DNA of 24,598 bases from Azolla pinnata (Eukaryota; Streptophyta; Polypodiopsida; Salviniales; Salviniaceae). Location of the stretch: NCBI GenBank assembly GCA_037176905.1, contig JBBBWG010011668.1, forward strand, positions 1 to 24,598, in the 5' to 3' direction. Positions within the stretch are counted from its first letter, which is position 1; the number at the start of each line of letters is the position of its first letter. The position numbers and the translations under genes were made by a program. Of this stretch, positions 8,437-17,815 are shown piece after piece. The notes beneath the pieces are model-generated. The model searched no databases. It was given only the letters and a program-made list of their open reading frames with translations, and was not told where the DNA came from.

Positions 8437-10872
8437 TCATCGGACTCGATCCTCAGATGCAGTATACCGAAGCAGTTTTGGATCGCGGATCATTGCGTTC
8501 CTTTTCAAACTTGCGCGGCATGATGATCCGGGGGGGGGGGCATATTTGAGTCTCAAGGCGCCGATCTTCTCTGCATCTCGTCGCATTCCGGCGGTTGAGA
8601 AGATATCCTCCATGAGCAGATAGGCTGCTGCGGAGCTGCTCTCGAGTTGCAATACCTGATCGAAAACCAGCTTCGCGAGCTCCACGTTGCTCCATTTCCT
8701 GCAAGCCCCCAGCAGTGCGAGCCAGATGGTATGATCAGATGATGGCACCACCTTGATCACAGCCACGGCATCGTCGAAGCATCCACCGGATCCAAACGCG
8801 GCAACCATGCAGGTATGATGCTCCACATCGGGGGCGATTCCAGATTTCTCCGCCATGTTCTTGAACAGTTCTTGTGCATCTTCCAGCTTGCCCAAATGGC
8901 TGCATGCATTCAACAGGCAAAGGTACGTGATCCTGTTCGCGGAGAGACCTTCGCATTCCATCTGCCTGAAGCAGTCGAGCGCTCTGTGGAATTCTCCGTG
9001 CTGGGCGTACCCCGCGACTAACACGTTCCAAGAGACCACGTTCCGCAGCGGGATCTCTTCGAGCACTCGGTGCGCTGCGGGGAGCGCGTCGCATTTCGCG
9101 TACATGTCGATCAAAGCGTTGCCCACGCCGATGTCCTCCAGCAAGCCGCGATCCGAAGCATCTCTGTGAATCTCTCGGCCCTTGTCCGCGGCTCCCGCGT
9201 TGCCGCAGGCCTTGAGGATGCAGATGAAGGTGATGGTGTTGGGAGAGATGCCCTCTCGCTGCATCGTCTCCAAGCAGTCCAGCGCCTTGCGATCTTGCCC
9301 TCGTTCGACATACCCCGCGATCAACGCAGACCACGAGACCGTGTTGCGAGCGGGGAGCGAATCGAGAACCTCGCGGGCTTTTCCGAGCAAGCCACACTTG
9401 GCATACATGTCCACCAACGCGTTGCCGAGCACGACGCTCCTCTGCAGCGATCCGTTGCTCGAGATGCTTCCGTGGATGCGCTCGCCCTTGTCTACGGCTC
9501 CGCTGCTACCGCAAGCATTCAAGGCGCAAACATACGTGATCTCATCGGGAGCGAGGCCCTCCTCGGTCTGCATGCGATCGAAGCAGCGCAGCGCTTGGCA
9601 GTGCTCTCCCTGTTCCGCGAAGCCCGCGATCAGCGCATTCCACGCGATCGCATCGCGGCGCGAAACCTCTTCGAGCAGCACCGCTTCGGCTTTTCCCAGC
9701 ATACCACATTTGGCATACATGTCCACCAGCGCAGTCCCGAGCACCACATCCTTCTCCAGCAGGCCTAGGCTCGCAATCTCCTCGTGGATCCCTTGGCCCT
9801 TCTCCAGCGCCTTGATCGTCGAGCAAGCCTTCAAGGCATGGATGTAGGTCGAGCCGATCGGCGAAACGCCCTCGCTTTGCATTCGCTCCAAGCAATCGAG
9901 CGCCTCGCGGGCTCGGCCTCGCTCCACATATCCCGACATCAGCGCGTTCCACGAGACCACGTTCCGATGCGGAAGCTCTTCGAGAACCTGCTGCGCTCTC
10001 GCGAGCACGCCGCATCGGGCATACATGTCCACCAACGCATTCGCGAGCGCGATGTCGCCGCGGGACAACAAGCCGCGGCGCCCGATTTCGCCATGGATTC
10101 GTTCGCCTGTTCGTATGGAGCCGGTGTCCCCGCATGCCTTCAAGACGCAGACGAAGGTGATCGCATTAGGCGCGAGGCCCTCGCTGTGCATCCTGTCGAA
10201 GCATTCCAGCGCGGCATGGCCCTGCCCTCGCCGAGCATACCCTGCGATCAGCGCTGACCAAGACACCACGTTCCTCGCAGGCAGCTCTTCGAGCACTTCC
10301 TGCGCCTTGTCGAGCTCCCCGCATTTGGCGTACATATCCACCACCGCGGTGCCGAGCACCATGTCCTCCTCCAGAAAGCCCTTGCTCGCAACGTCCTCGT
10401 GGATCTCTCTGCCTTTGTCGATCGCCCCTGCGCTGCCGCAGGCCTTCAAGACGCAAGCGAAAGTTACCGCATTGGGACGGAGCCCATCATCGCTCTGCAT
10501 TCGCTCGAAGCAGCGCAATGCTTCGTGCCCTCGCCCCCTCTGAGCATACCCTGCGATAAGCGCATTCCACGACACCACGTCCCGCGATGGGAGCCCGTCG
10601 AGCACTCGCTGCGCCTTCTCCAGCGCCCCGCATTTGGCATACATGTTGATCAAAGTGCTGGCTATGTAAGGGCTCTTTCCGAGGAGATCTCTTTCCAGGA
10701 TCTGAGCATGCAGCGCCGCACCTCTGCCGAGATCCTTCCTCTTGGCACAAGCCTTGAGCATGGCCACGAGCGCGAAATCGTCCTCCTGCGCGAGACGGCC
10801 GTTGCCGACGCCGACTCGTCTGCATTGGATCCATACGATTCCCTTCCGAGATCGCCCTCCGAATCGCACCAT
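8437..10872 (-). CDS. PLS-class pentatricopeptide repeat protein, GC-rich, 811 residues, no DYW domain
   Basis: PPR proteins bind organellar RNA one base per repeat and guide editing, cleavage or stabilisation. This intronless ORF contains six repeating triplets of about 100 residues, each with 'VDMYAKCG'-type, 'VVSWNALIAGY'-type and 'ITFVCVLKACG'-type motifs, plus an opening repeat and a final 'LLNACSHLGKLEDAQELFKN'. An E-like tail follows ('EHHTCMVAAFGSGGCFDDAV', 'IWLALLGACRK'), after which similarity fades. No DYW deaminase HxE/CxxC motifs are present, so editing would need a partner. The N-terminus is Arg-rich and poor in acids for about 25 residues, compatible with organelle targeting. 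Eleven consecutive C (coding sense, 8530-8540) encode Pro-Pro-Pro near the end; an indel there would change the last ~27 residues. The ORF is visibly much more GC-rich than its surroundings and its paralog at 11568-13970. Confidence 0.93.
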   Translation of the reverse strand: MVRFGGRSRKGIVWIQCRRVGVGNGRLAQEDDFALVAMLKACAKRKDLGRGAALHAQILERDLLGKSPYIASTLINMYAKCGALEKAQRVLDGLPSRDVVSWNALIAGYAQRGRGHEALRCFERMQSDDGLRPNAVTFACVLKACGSAGAIDKGREIHEDVASKGFLEEDMVLGTAVVDMYAKCGELDKAQEVLEELPARNVVSWSALIAGYARRGQGHAALECFDRMHSEGLAPNAITFVCVLKACGDTGSIRTGERIHGEIGRRGLLSRGDIALANALVDMYARCGVLARAQQVLEELPHRNVVSWNALMSGYVERGRAREALDCLERMQSEGVSPIGSTYIHALKACSTIKALEKGQGIHEEIASLGLLEKDVVLGTALVDMYAKCGMLGKAEAVLLEEVSRRDAIAWNALIAGFAEQGEHCQALRCFDRMQTEEGLAPDEITYVCALNACGSSGAVDKGERIHGSISSNGSLQRSVVLGNALVDMYAKCGLLGKAREVLDSLPARNTVSWSALIAGYVERGQDRKALDCLETMQREGISPNTITFICILKACGNAGAADKGREIHRDASDRGLLEDIGVGNALIDMYAKCDALPAAHRVLEEIPLRNVVSWNVLVAGYAQHGEFHRALDCFRQMECEGLSANRITYLCLLNACSHLGKLEDAQELFKNMAEKSGIAPDVEHHTCMVAAFGSGGCFDDAVAVIKVVPSSDHTIWLALLGACRKWSNVELAKLVFDQVLQLESSSAAAYLLMEDIFSTAGMRRDAEKIGALRLKYAPPPGSSCRASLKRNAMIRDPKLLRYTASEDRVR
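8530..8540. repeat. Mononucleotide (G)11 run inside a coding region
   Basis: Eleven consecutive G on the plus strand lie inside the C-terminal coding part of the PPR gene. Such runs are prone to length errors in sequencing and slippage in vivo. A change of one base would replace the downstream tail after 'LRLKYA'. Confidence 0.95.
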
Positions 10873-11119
10873 CTATCAGAATAACCCGATCTCCTGCTCC
10901 GGGAAACAGAACGGGTTGCATCAAAAACCATGAACACTGTGAAGTCCTCTCCCCCTCTCTCCTTCTTTCATGGCTTGCAGTCATGAAAACTGTACTAAAA
11001 TGTTTCAATTTCTTAAGTAGGAAAAACTGAAGCATGGACCCCAGCTTCTTTCCTTATTTGCCTAAGATTTTGTTTTATAAAAAAAAGTACCTGGAAGAAC
11101 AGGCAAGGGTGTTAAGGAT
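10873..11119. other. Intergenic spacer 5' of the GC-rich PPR gene
   Basis: This holds the presumed 5' leader and promoter of the minus-strand PPR gene. I see no unambiguous TATA box or other motif, and no coding potential. Confidence 0.5.
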
Positions 11120-11430
11120 GGAATAAAGCATAACCCATGTCCACTTATGTGGGATGAATGCAAGCTAACTAACATTTGCATACAAGCAATGTAATCAGAT
11201 GAACAGAATCGAATAACCCATGTCCACTTTATGTGGCATCGATGCAAATCAACATATGCATACAGGAAATGCAAGCAAATCAACACGTCCTACCTGCAAC
11301 CAGGGGTGGAATAGAATTAACACCATGTCCACTTATGTGGCAGCTAACACACATGCATGTAAGCAGATGAAAAGTTCCTACCTGCAAGCAGGGGACAATG
11401 CAGCACTGCTAGACTGCAAACCAGGGGGTA
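11120..11430. repeat. Degenerate ~83-105-bp tandem repeats between the PPR genes
   Basis: (C/A)CCATGTCCACTT(T)ATGTGG recurs at 11134, 11217 and 11322. Each is followed by a variable 'GATGCAA.. CAACATATGCATACA' segment. A second sub-motif, CCTACCTGCAA(C/G)CAGGGG, follows the last two copies, and a diverged form (ACTGCAAACCAGGGGG) lies near 11412. It lies just downstream of the 800-residue PPR gene. Confidence 0.8.
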
Positions 11431-11567
11431 CGAACATTGCCGTTCTCAAGATTCATGACAGTTTAGCTTTGCAGGATCGTCTTTCATCCAAAGAAAACTT
11501 ATGTATGTTCCCGACGGAGGAGCGCCAACGACCTTCTCCGATTGTATCCACACACACCGTTTCTGCC

Positions 11568-13970
11568 CTACCGACTGAACTCGACGATCTTCTCTACCTG
11601 CATCCACACGCTCTTATCTTGTTTCCTCAGCTTCGCATATTTTTGACGCATCGATTCAATGCTTTCGGCATCCGCTTGCATGCCAGCTACTGCGAAAATA
11701 TTAGCCATGAGAACGTACGCAGGCCCGCAACCATGATCCAGTTGCAATATCTGGTCAAAGGCCGACTTCCCGAGCTTTGCATTTCCACGCTTCCTGCAAG
11801 CTCCCAGTAATGCAAGCCAAATTGCACAATCAAAAGAAGGCATTGCCTGAATCACAGCGATCGCCTCGTCAAACTGCCCGGCGCAACCAAAACCTACAAC
11901 CATGCAAGTATGGTGCTCTAGATTTGGAGTAACACCATAGACACTCTTCATATTCAGGAAAAGAGTTTGGGCTTTCTTCAATAACCCTAATTGGCTACAA
12001 GCACTTAGAATACACAGAAATGTAACCTCATCTGGAGACACGCCCTCATCACACATTCGCTGAAGAGAGTTCAGTGCTTCGTGGCATTGGCCCTGTTGGG
12101 CATAACCTGAAATTAGTGCATTCCATGACACGACGTTGCGCATAGGGAGATCTTCAAGCACATTTTGTGCTTTCATAAGAACCCCGCATCTTGCGTACAT
12201 ATCCACTAGGGCATTTCCAAGAATGACATCCTTATCGAGCAGCCTCCAACTCACAATCTCCTCGTGAACTTTTTTGCCCTTGTCTATAGCTCCTATGTTG
12301 CCGAATGCCTTCAAGATACTAATGAACGTGACTTCATCTGGACAGACTTTTTCGGTGCGCATCTGCTCATAACAATCCACAGCTTGATGGAACTGCTGCT
12401 TCTGAACGTACCCTGCAATCAATGTATTCCACGAAGTGACACTTCGGGCAGGGAGCTCCGTGAGCACTTGTTGTGCCTTTGCAAGCAAACCACACTTTGC
12501 ATACATATCCACCAAAGTGTTGCCAAGCGCAATATCCTTGGTTAGCAAGCCTCTACGTACAACCTCCTCGTGAATTTGTTTGCCCCTCTCGATATCTCTG
12601 ATGCTCCCACAGGCGTTTAGCACGCAAATGAAAGTGACAATGTTTGGGATGAAACCTTCGTTTTGCATCCTTGCGAAAGAGTCTAGCGCTTTCCTTCCTT
12701 GTCCTTGCTGAGCATATCCTGCAATCAGCGTTGACCAAGCGATCACATTCCGAACAGGAAGCTCTTTGAGAACTTCCTCTGCTTTCGCAAGCAGGCCGCC
12801 CTTGACATACATATCTACCAATGCACAACCAAGTATGATGTCCTTCCGTAGTAAATCTCTATGCATAACCTCATCGTGAATTTGCTTTCCTTTCTCTATA
12901 GACCCTGTGCTGCCACATGCTTTCAAGACACAAGTAAACGTAACTTCATTCGGAGATAGACCTTCATTTTGCATGCCCTGAAACCACTTCAATGCTTCGT
13001 GACCTAGGTTGCGCTGAGAATATCCAGCAATCAATGTATTCCAAGAAACTATGTCTCGAGTAGGAAGCTCCTCTAACACACGCCACGCTTTCGTGAGTGA
13101 GCCACATTTGGCATACATATCGACCAAAGCATTTCCCAGAAGATTATCTTTCTCCAGCAACTTTCTACGCACAATTTCATCATGTATCTTCTTGCCTCTA
13201 TCTAGAGACCCAATGCTACCACAGGCCTTCAATATGCAAACGAGAGTCGCTACATTGGGAAACAATCCTTCATTCTGCATCCGATCAAAACATTCGAGTG
13301 CTTCAATACCCCGCCCTTGTTGCGCATATCCTCCAATCAAGGCATTCCAAGCTATCGTGTCTTTAACAGGAAGTTGCTCAAGTACTTCCTGTGCGTTTTC
13401 CAACATACCACTTTTGGCATACATATCTACCAAAGTAGTGCCAAGCATGATATCTTTCTGCAACAGGCCGGTATGTACAATCCTCTCATGGATTTCTCTA
13501 CCCTTATCCACATAGTTTACGTTTCCGCAAAGCTTCAAGATGCAAGTGAAAGTGATCGCATCAGGAGTGAGGCCATTATTTTGCATCCTTTCGAAACACT
13601 TAAATGCTTCATGTGTCTGTCTTTTCGAGACATAACCCGAGATCAATACATTCCAAGAAACTAAATCTCCAACATGAAGCCCCTCGAGTACTTCTTGTGC
13701 TTTTTCAAGCACCCCACATTTGGCATACATATTGATTAAAGGATTGGCTAGACAAGGAGTCTTCTCAAGTAAACCCCTCTTCAAAATACGGGCATGTAGC
13801 TCCCTCCCTCTACAGAGATCTTTCGTCTTCGCACAAAGTTTTAGCAATGTCATAATCGCATAATCTTCCTTACGATTCATTGTGGTGTTCCACTTCTCCT
13901 TTGACATTACATCGGACCGTATAAAATTTTGTTTTTTAAGCTTTTCATGAACTGTGATGGAATCTACCAT
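11568..13970 (-). CDS. PLS-class pentatricopeptide repeat protein, 800 residues, ends at the E/E+ boundary
   Basis: Intronless ORF, paralogous to the neighbour at 8437-10872 and on the same strand, with the same six-triplet architecture. Examples are 'LINMYAKCGVLEKAQEVLEG', 'DLVSWNVLISGYVSK', 'ITFTCILKLCGN' and 'VVSWNALISGYAQQGQ'. The E domain is well preserved: 'LEHHTCMVVGFGCAGQFDEA', 'IWLALLGACRKRGNAKL', 'GPAYVLMANIFAVAGM'. It closes with 'SVWMQVEKIVEFSR', resembling the opening of an E+ segment, then stops. DYW deaminase motifs are absent, and none appear in the frame beyond the stop. It likely binds plastid or mitochondrial RNA and, if it edits, depends on a DYW protein supplied in trans. 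The N-terminus is not a clear transit peptide, so the exact start is less sure. Base composition matches the AT-richer genome, unlike its neighbour. Confidence 0.94.
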   Translation of the reverse strand: MVDSITVHEKLKKQNFIRSDVMSKEKWNTTMNRKEDYAIMTLLKLCAKTKDLCRGRELHARILKRGLLEKTPCLANPLINMYAKCGVLEKAQEVLEGLHVGDLVSWNVLISGYVSKRQTHEAFKCFERMQNNGLTPDAITFTCILKLCGNVNYVDKGREIHERIVHTGLLQKDIMLGTTLVDMYAKSGMLENAQEVLEQLPVKDTIAWNALIGGYAQQGRGIEALECFDRMQNEGLFPNVATLVCILKACGSIGSLDRGKKIHDEIVRRKLLEKDNLLGNALVDMYAKCGSLTKAWRVLEELPTRDIVSWNTLIAGYSQRNLGHEALKWFQGMQNEGLSPNEVTFTCVLKACGSTGSIEKGKQIHDEVMHRDLLRKDIILGCALVDMYVKGGLLAKAEEVLKELPVRNVIAWSTLIAGYAQQGQGRKALDSFARMQNEGFIPNIVTFICVLNACGSIRDIERGKQIHEEVVRRGLLTKDIALGNTLVDMYAKCGLLAKAQQVLTELPARSVTSWNTLIAGYVQKQQFHQAVDCYEQMRTEKVCPDEVTFISILKAFGNIGAIDKGKKVHEEIVSWRLLDKDVILGNALVDMYARCGVLMKAQNVLEDLPMRNVVSWNALISGYAQQGQCHEALNSLQRMCDEGVSPDEVTFLCILSACSQLGLLKKAQTLFLNMKSVYGVTPNLEHHTCMVVGFGCAGQFDEAIAVIQAMPSFDCAIWLALLGACRKRGNAKLGKSAFDQILQLDHGCGPAYVLMANIFAVAGMQADAESIESMRQKYAKLRKQDKSVWMQVEKIVEFSR

Positions 13971-15240
13971 ACACCTGTCACCGCCAACACATAGACTTGT
14001 AACTTGTTCTACTTCTAACGTGGAGAGACTGAGGGAAAGTCTAGGGGGAAGGCTGTATCAAATCAAGTCTTTGTGTATCCCTCTCTCATGGAAACGACAA
14101 ACGCTGATTCCATTCGTTTAGTTGAGCCGAGCCCATCCATAAAATAGTTTTACACATGGCATGCTAAGAATATTGGGATTTCCATGTGGAAGAAAAGAAA
14201 AGGACTTGAGAACATGGATCCAAATGTTACTTATTCACATTGGAAGCAATACATGGGAAACAGAGAAGCATGAAGCATAGATCCATGATTGAATACTTTT
14301 GCAGCCACATTCATGCTTCATACTGGTAAAAATTATATAAGAGCAGCTGGCCAACAACCCCAAGCTCAAATCTGAATATTCATGCCACCCAAACCCATCT
14401 CACGATTGGGGGAATACCTAGCAACGAGTGTACAGTCAAATGTGAAATATGGGCCATCCTGGATGTCCATGAATCACCATCATTATCATATTTCACTTTC
14501 TCTCACCCTACATGAAATGACATTTCTGCAATGCTGATGTATCACGACACGGAGAAACTGTGGATACTCCTCCTCCTTCACATATTTTACTACATGTATT
14601 CCACCTAATTACAGAAACCATCTTCTGCTCCAAGCAGGAAGTGCCATGCACCGATGCATGCTAGAGCCTATCCCATTGTCAGCCATCCAAACTATTGCTT
14701 TTCTGTGACGTAGTTCACATTCTCTTTGACATCAGACAAGAAATTGGGACACAGTTAACCAGACTAGTCGACTTTTCACATTTTCCACGAAGCAAGGTCG
14801 AGACTCTATGAGTATCACACTTAGATATACTGTCGCACTAAATCCTTGAGAGATTTTCTATCTCAATCGCAGAATCTGTATCTCGCTTGCGGCATTTGCC
14901 GGCAAAGTTCTTGAATGTTTTATCATCGGCCTCATTAGTCATATTAGACCTCCAAAGGTGATCGCGAGAACTATCTATCTAAACCTCTGATTTGTGGAGA
15001 CACACACAAGATGGTATGTCTATCTGGTCCCATAGGCCAAATTCGTCCTCTAAACAATCTACTCTCTCTCTCTCTCTGGCAAGCAAACTTGCAGAAATAC
15101 AAGAAAAAAACAAAAGATCCATTACAGTAAATATGACGAACAGAGCTACGAGACCATTTTCTTCTCTGACTGAGGAACTGCTGTAATCTCTCTCTCTATC
15201 TCTATCTGAATATATACATATATACGTCTAAATCAGTTAC
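13971..15240. other. Gene-free spacer with a short (CT)n tract
   Basis: Contains the presumed leader of the PPR gene. No coding exon or RNA gene seen. A (CT)n run lies near 15062-15079 and a TATATACATATATACG stretch near 15210-15227. Confidence 0.55.
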
Positions 15241-15449
15241 CTTGTTACTTTGAGGCTCCTGCCACACAGAAGGACTGCTGAGGTACTCCGTCCATGCGAG
15301 GTCCACGTTCTCATGGGGTTCGGGATGTGCTCTCCTCTCTCTGTTGCCATGAATGGATCGAAGGACATTGACGCAAATCATGCTGCTGTGCTCATAACGC
15401 CATTGTTGGGAAGAGGGAGGCAGGCAGATGCGCTGTTCGTTCATCACCA

Positions 15450-15815
15450 TGTCGCCCACAATGGGAAAACACCCACATACATGCTCCTTCACAGCATCCT
15501 CCGAATCGCCCACAATGCAGGAACACCTTCAGAGCATCCTCCAAAATCGCCCACAATGTGTAGGAGCACCTTCACGGCATCCTCCAAATCGCCCACAATG
15601 CAGGAACCCCTTCAGAGCATCCTCCAAAATCGCCAACAATGTGTAGGAGCATCCTCCAAATCGCCCACAATGTTCAGAGCATCCTCCAAATCGCCCACAA
15701 TGTTCAGAGCATCCTCCAAATCGCCCACAATGTAGGAACACCTTCAGAGCATCCTCCAAATCGCCCACAATGTAGGAACACCTTCGGAGCATCCTCTAAA
15801 TCGCCCACAATGCCT
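15450..15815. repeat. Nine-unit minisatellite, core GCATCCTCCAAATCGCCCAC + AATG
   Basis: Units start at 15494, 15534, 15577, 15617, 15649, 15679, 15709, 15749 and 15789. Spacing is 40, 43, 40, 32, 30, 30, 40 and 40 bases. Each holds the 24-base core followed by a variable tail (short TTCAGA, or longer TAGGAACACCTTCAGA). A weaker half-unit precedes at about 15450. On the minus strand the 30-bp form reads 'HCGRFGGCSE', but the 32-, 40- and 43-base spacings break any common frame, so I do not call it coding. Confidence 0.95.
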
Positions 15816-15881
15816 ATCTATGGTGGGCAGCTTGAGATTCTGCTCCATGAGCTCGGAACAATGTAAACAAACCCTGAGAAG

Positions 15882-15903
15882 CCCTAAAACCCTAAACCCT
15901 AAT
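15882..15903 (-). promoter_or_regulatory. Telo-box cluster (CCCTAAAA CCCTAAA CCCTAA)
   Basis: Three consecutive CCCTAA-type units lie 34 bases upstream, in minus-strand sense, of a minus-strand ATG at 15846-15848. That ATG opens 'MEQNLKLPTIDRHCGRF' and runs straight into the minisatellite. Telo-boxes commonly lie near plant transcription starts. Whether a transcript starts here is unproven. Confidence 0.45.
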
Positions 15904-16097
15904 CGGACCACGGGGTTTGATCTGCTAGGCCAAGAGGAATCATCGAAATTCCGTCGGATCCATTGAAAACCCTGTCCAAACTTGACTCTGACAAATGGCC
16001 ACACTTTGCGTGTGATGGCGGATTGATCCCCAACACCAATATATTCTTGAATCCCCAATGATGAACTCAATTTGTACCAAAGATCAATTGTGTGCTG

Positions 16098-16500
16098 CAA
16101 TGCCTGACAACCTTCCAGATCTTGAGCAGAATGTTGACAATTTCGAATCCACGGCTTCAGAAAAAACAACTCGCAGATCGTTTCGATGCATCGTGTTTGT
16201 ATCGCTCCAATGTGGAAGGAGCATCAAGATATGCTCGAACATGTGGATTTCCCCAAGATACCATCTGGAGTATTGTCTACTTCTTTTGGGTAGCATTTGT
16301 GTACCGTAATGGCCAACGACCTTCAAGATCCTGAGCTGAATGTTGACAAGTTCCATAGTCCAATCCACAACTCAACAAAAACAACTCACAGATCGTCTGG
16401 ATGCATCCTATTTGTCTTGCTCTAATGTGAAAGCAGCATCAAGGTATGCTTGAACATGAGAATTTCCCCAAGATACCATATGGTGTATCATTTTTTTGGG
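16098..16500. repeat. Diverged ~210-bp tandem duplication
   Basis: Copy 1 (about 16098-16300) and copy 2 (about 16312-16500) share 'ACCTTC(C/A)AGATC(T/C)TGAGC', 'AATGTTGACAA', 'AAAAACAACTC(G/A)CAGATCGT', 'AGCATCAAG(A/G)TATGC' and 'TTTCCCCAAGATACCAT'. A still weaker third copy may follow at about 16560-16740. No frame is open through both copies. Confidence 0.75.
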
Positions 16501-17170
16501 GTAAGTAGTGGATACTCTGGAAAAGCAAATGCTATTGAGCAATATGCTACTCAGAAGCTCAGAATGTTCTAGTGTCTAGGCAAGGCAACTCGCAGGGTGT
16601 TGCTTTCTTTGGGAGCGATTTTGATTCGGATCGTTGTGAATGGCATTGAATATTTCCGCTTGTAAAGGCATCTGTGCCAGATTTACTAATGGAAAGCAGC
16701 ATAAAAGAGGATTGAGGGTTTTCAAGTACCATATATGATCATCAACTTACAAAATACGTTGGAAGTTTATTGAACGGATCTGATGAAGAGAAAGAGAGAG
16801 CTTCACCTCACCAACCGAGTTTTAATGGTGTCATGAGATTCTACCTTTTAACTGTTCGGATCATCAACCTTTGGCCCGATCAATTCCTAAGGTTATGCCT
16901 ATAACAAGATCGCAAAGATAACCAAACTGTAGACACCAGGTGTCCTTCATTAGGCATGTCATTTTTTGCATTGGCATCGATCATCGCATCGTTTTCACAC
17001 AGAAGAAGATTCGGAGGTGTAAAGCATCCGTATTGCGCATGGCAGAACTGTAGGAAAACACTGTTACCGAGCAAAGCTTTTGGTTCATGTCTGACCTCCC
17101 AACCAAAAGGACATGACGGGGGAATTTTTCTGCCAATTTGGATGAAAAAGTGTGTTGGTTATGCACCTCA
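16501..17170. other. Gene-free spacer
   Basis: Apart from the possible third repeat copy, nothing recognisable. Short readings near 16880-17174 on both strands show no family features. Confidence 0.5.
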
Positions 17171-17400
17171 TTAGCACCATCTGTCGTTAATCACTAATCG
17201 CCCCATGCTTCGATACAACTGTTGGATGAAACACAGACCTCGATTATGATCAAGCTCATTAATCACCGATGCAATCTAGATAGCCACTGGGATTGTGCTA
17301 ATAATTACGAGTCTCGTTAGCAGCATCCATTACATAATTAGCGCTAATCGCCGCATGCTTTGATGCGCCATCGGAATGAAATCCTAACTATCGATACAAA
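17171..17400. repeat. ~150-bp diverged direct repeat
   Basis: CTAATCGCCCCATGCTTCGA at 17194 recurs as CTAATCGCCGCATGCTTTGA at 17344. Both are preceded by TTAGCA(C/G)CAT and followed by a (T/A)GGATGAAA / CGGAATGAAA block. Confidence 0.7.
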
Positions 17401-17457
17401 GCAGAGTGCCAGTTGCTAATTCTAGCAATAAGTGCTCCTATATCTGTATGTGCACTA

Positions 17458-17474
17458 CTATATTTAGAAGTGCT

Positions 17475-17523
<49 letters not shown>

Positions 17524-17815
17524 GTAAAGTGTGTTTGTGTTGTTTGATATGATTTGGCCTATATTTAGAAGTGTTCCTATATATGTATGTAAATGTGTTT
17601 GTGTTGTTTGATATGATTTGATCTATATTTAGGAGTGATCCTATGTATGTAGATTGTGTTTGTGTTGTTTGATTGGCTTGATCTATATTTAGAACTGCTC
17701 CTATATATATATATATATATGTACATGATTTGCTCTATATTTAGAAGTGCTCCTATGAATGTAAGTTGTGCTTGTGTTGTTTGATTGGTTTGATCTATAT
17801 TTAGAAGTGCTCCTA
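17458..17815. repeat. Six-copy 50-100-bp tandem repeat with (AT)n expansions
   Basis: CTATATTTAGAAGTGCTCCT begins at 17458, 17559, 17623, 17683, 17734 and 17794 with small variations. Most copies continue as ATGTATGTAA, 'TGTGTTTGTGTTGTTTGAT' and 'GATTTGAT'. Copies 1 and 4 have (AT)n insertions (for example 17475-17510), which explains the uneven spacing. Confidence 0.93.

Noticed and set aside
9070-10543. Several long readings (up to ~230 codons) on the plus strand and in other minus frames across the GC-rich PPR gene
   Set aside because: They overlap a clear PPR ORF, show no family features, and long antisense openings are expected in GC-rich repeat-coding DNA.
15494-15812. Possible CRISPR array from regular repeat spacing
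   Set aside because: The between-core segments are variants of one another rather than unique spacers, and the DNA is clearly plant nuclear.
15250-15866. Plus- and minus-strand readings through the minisatellite, including a 'HCGRFGGCSE' repeat protein
   Set aside because: Unit spacings of 30, 32, 40 and 43 bases shift frame, and all three plus frames stay open equally; no consistent coding signal.
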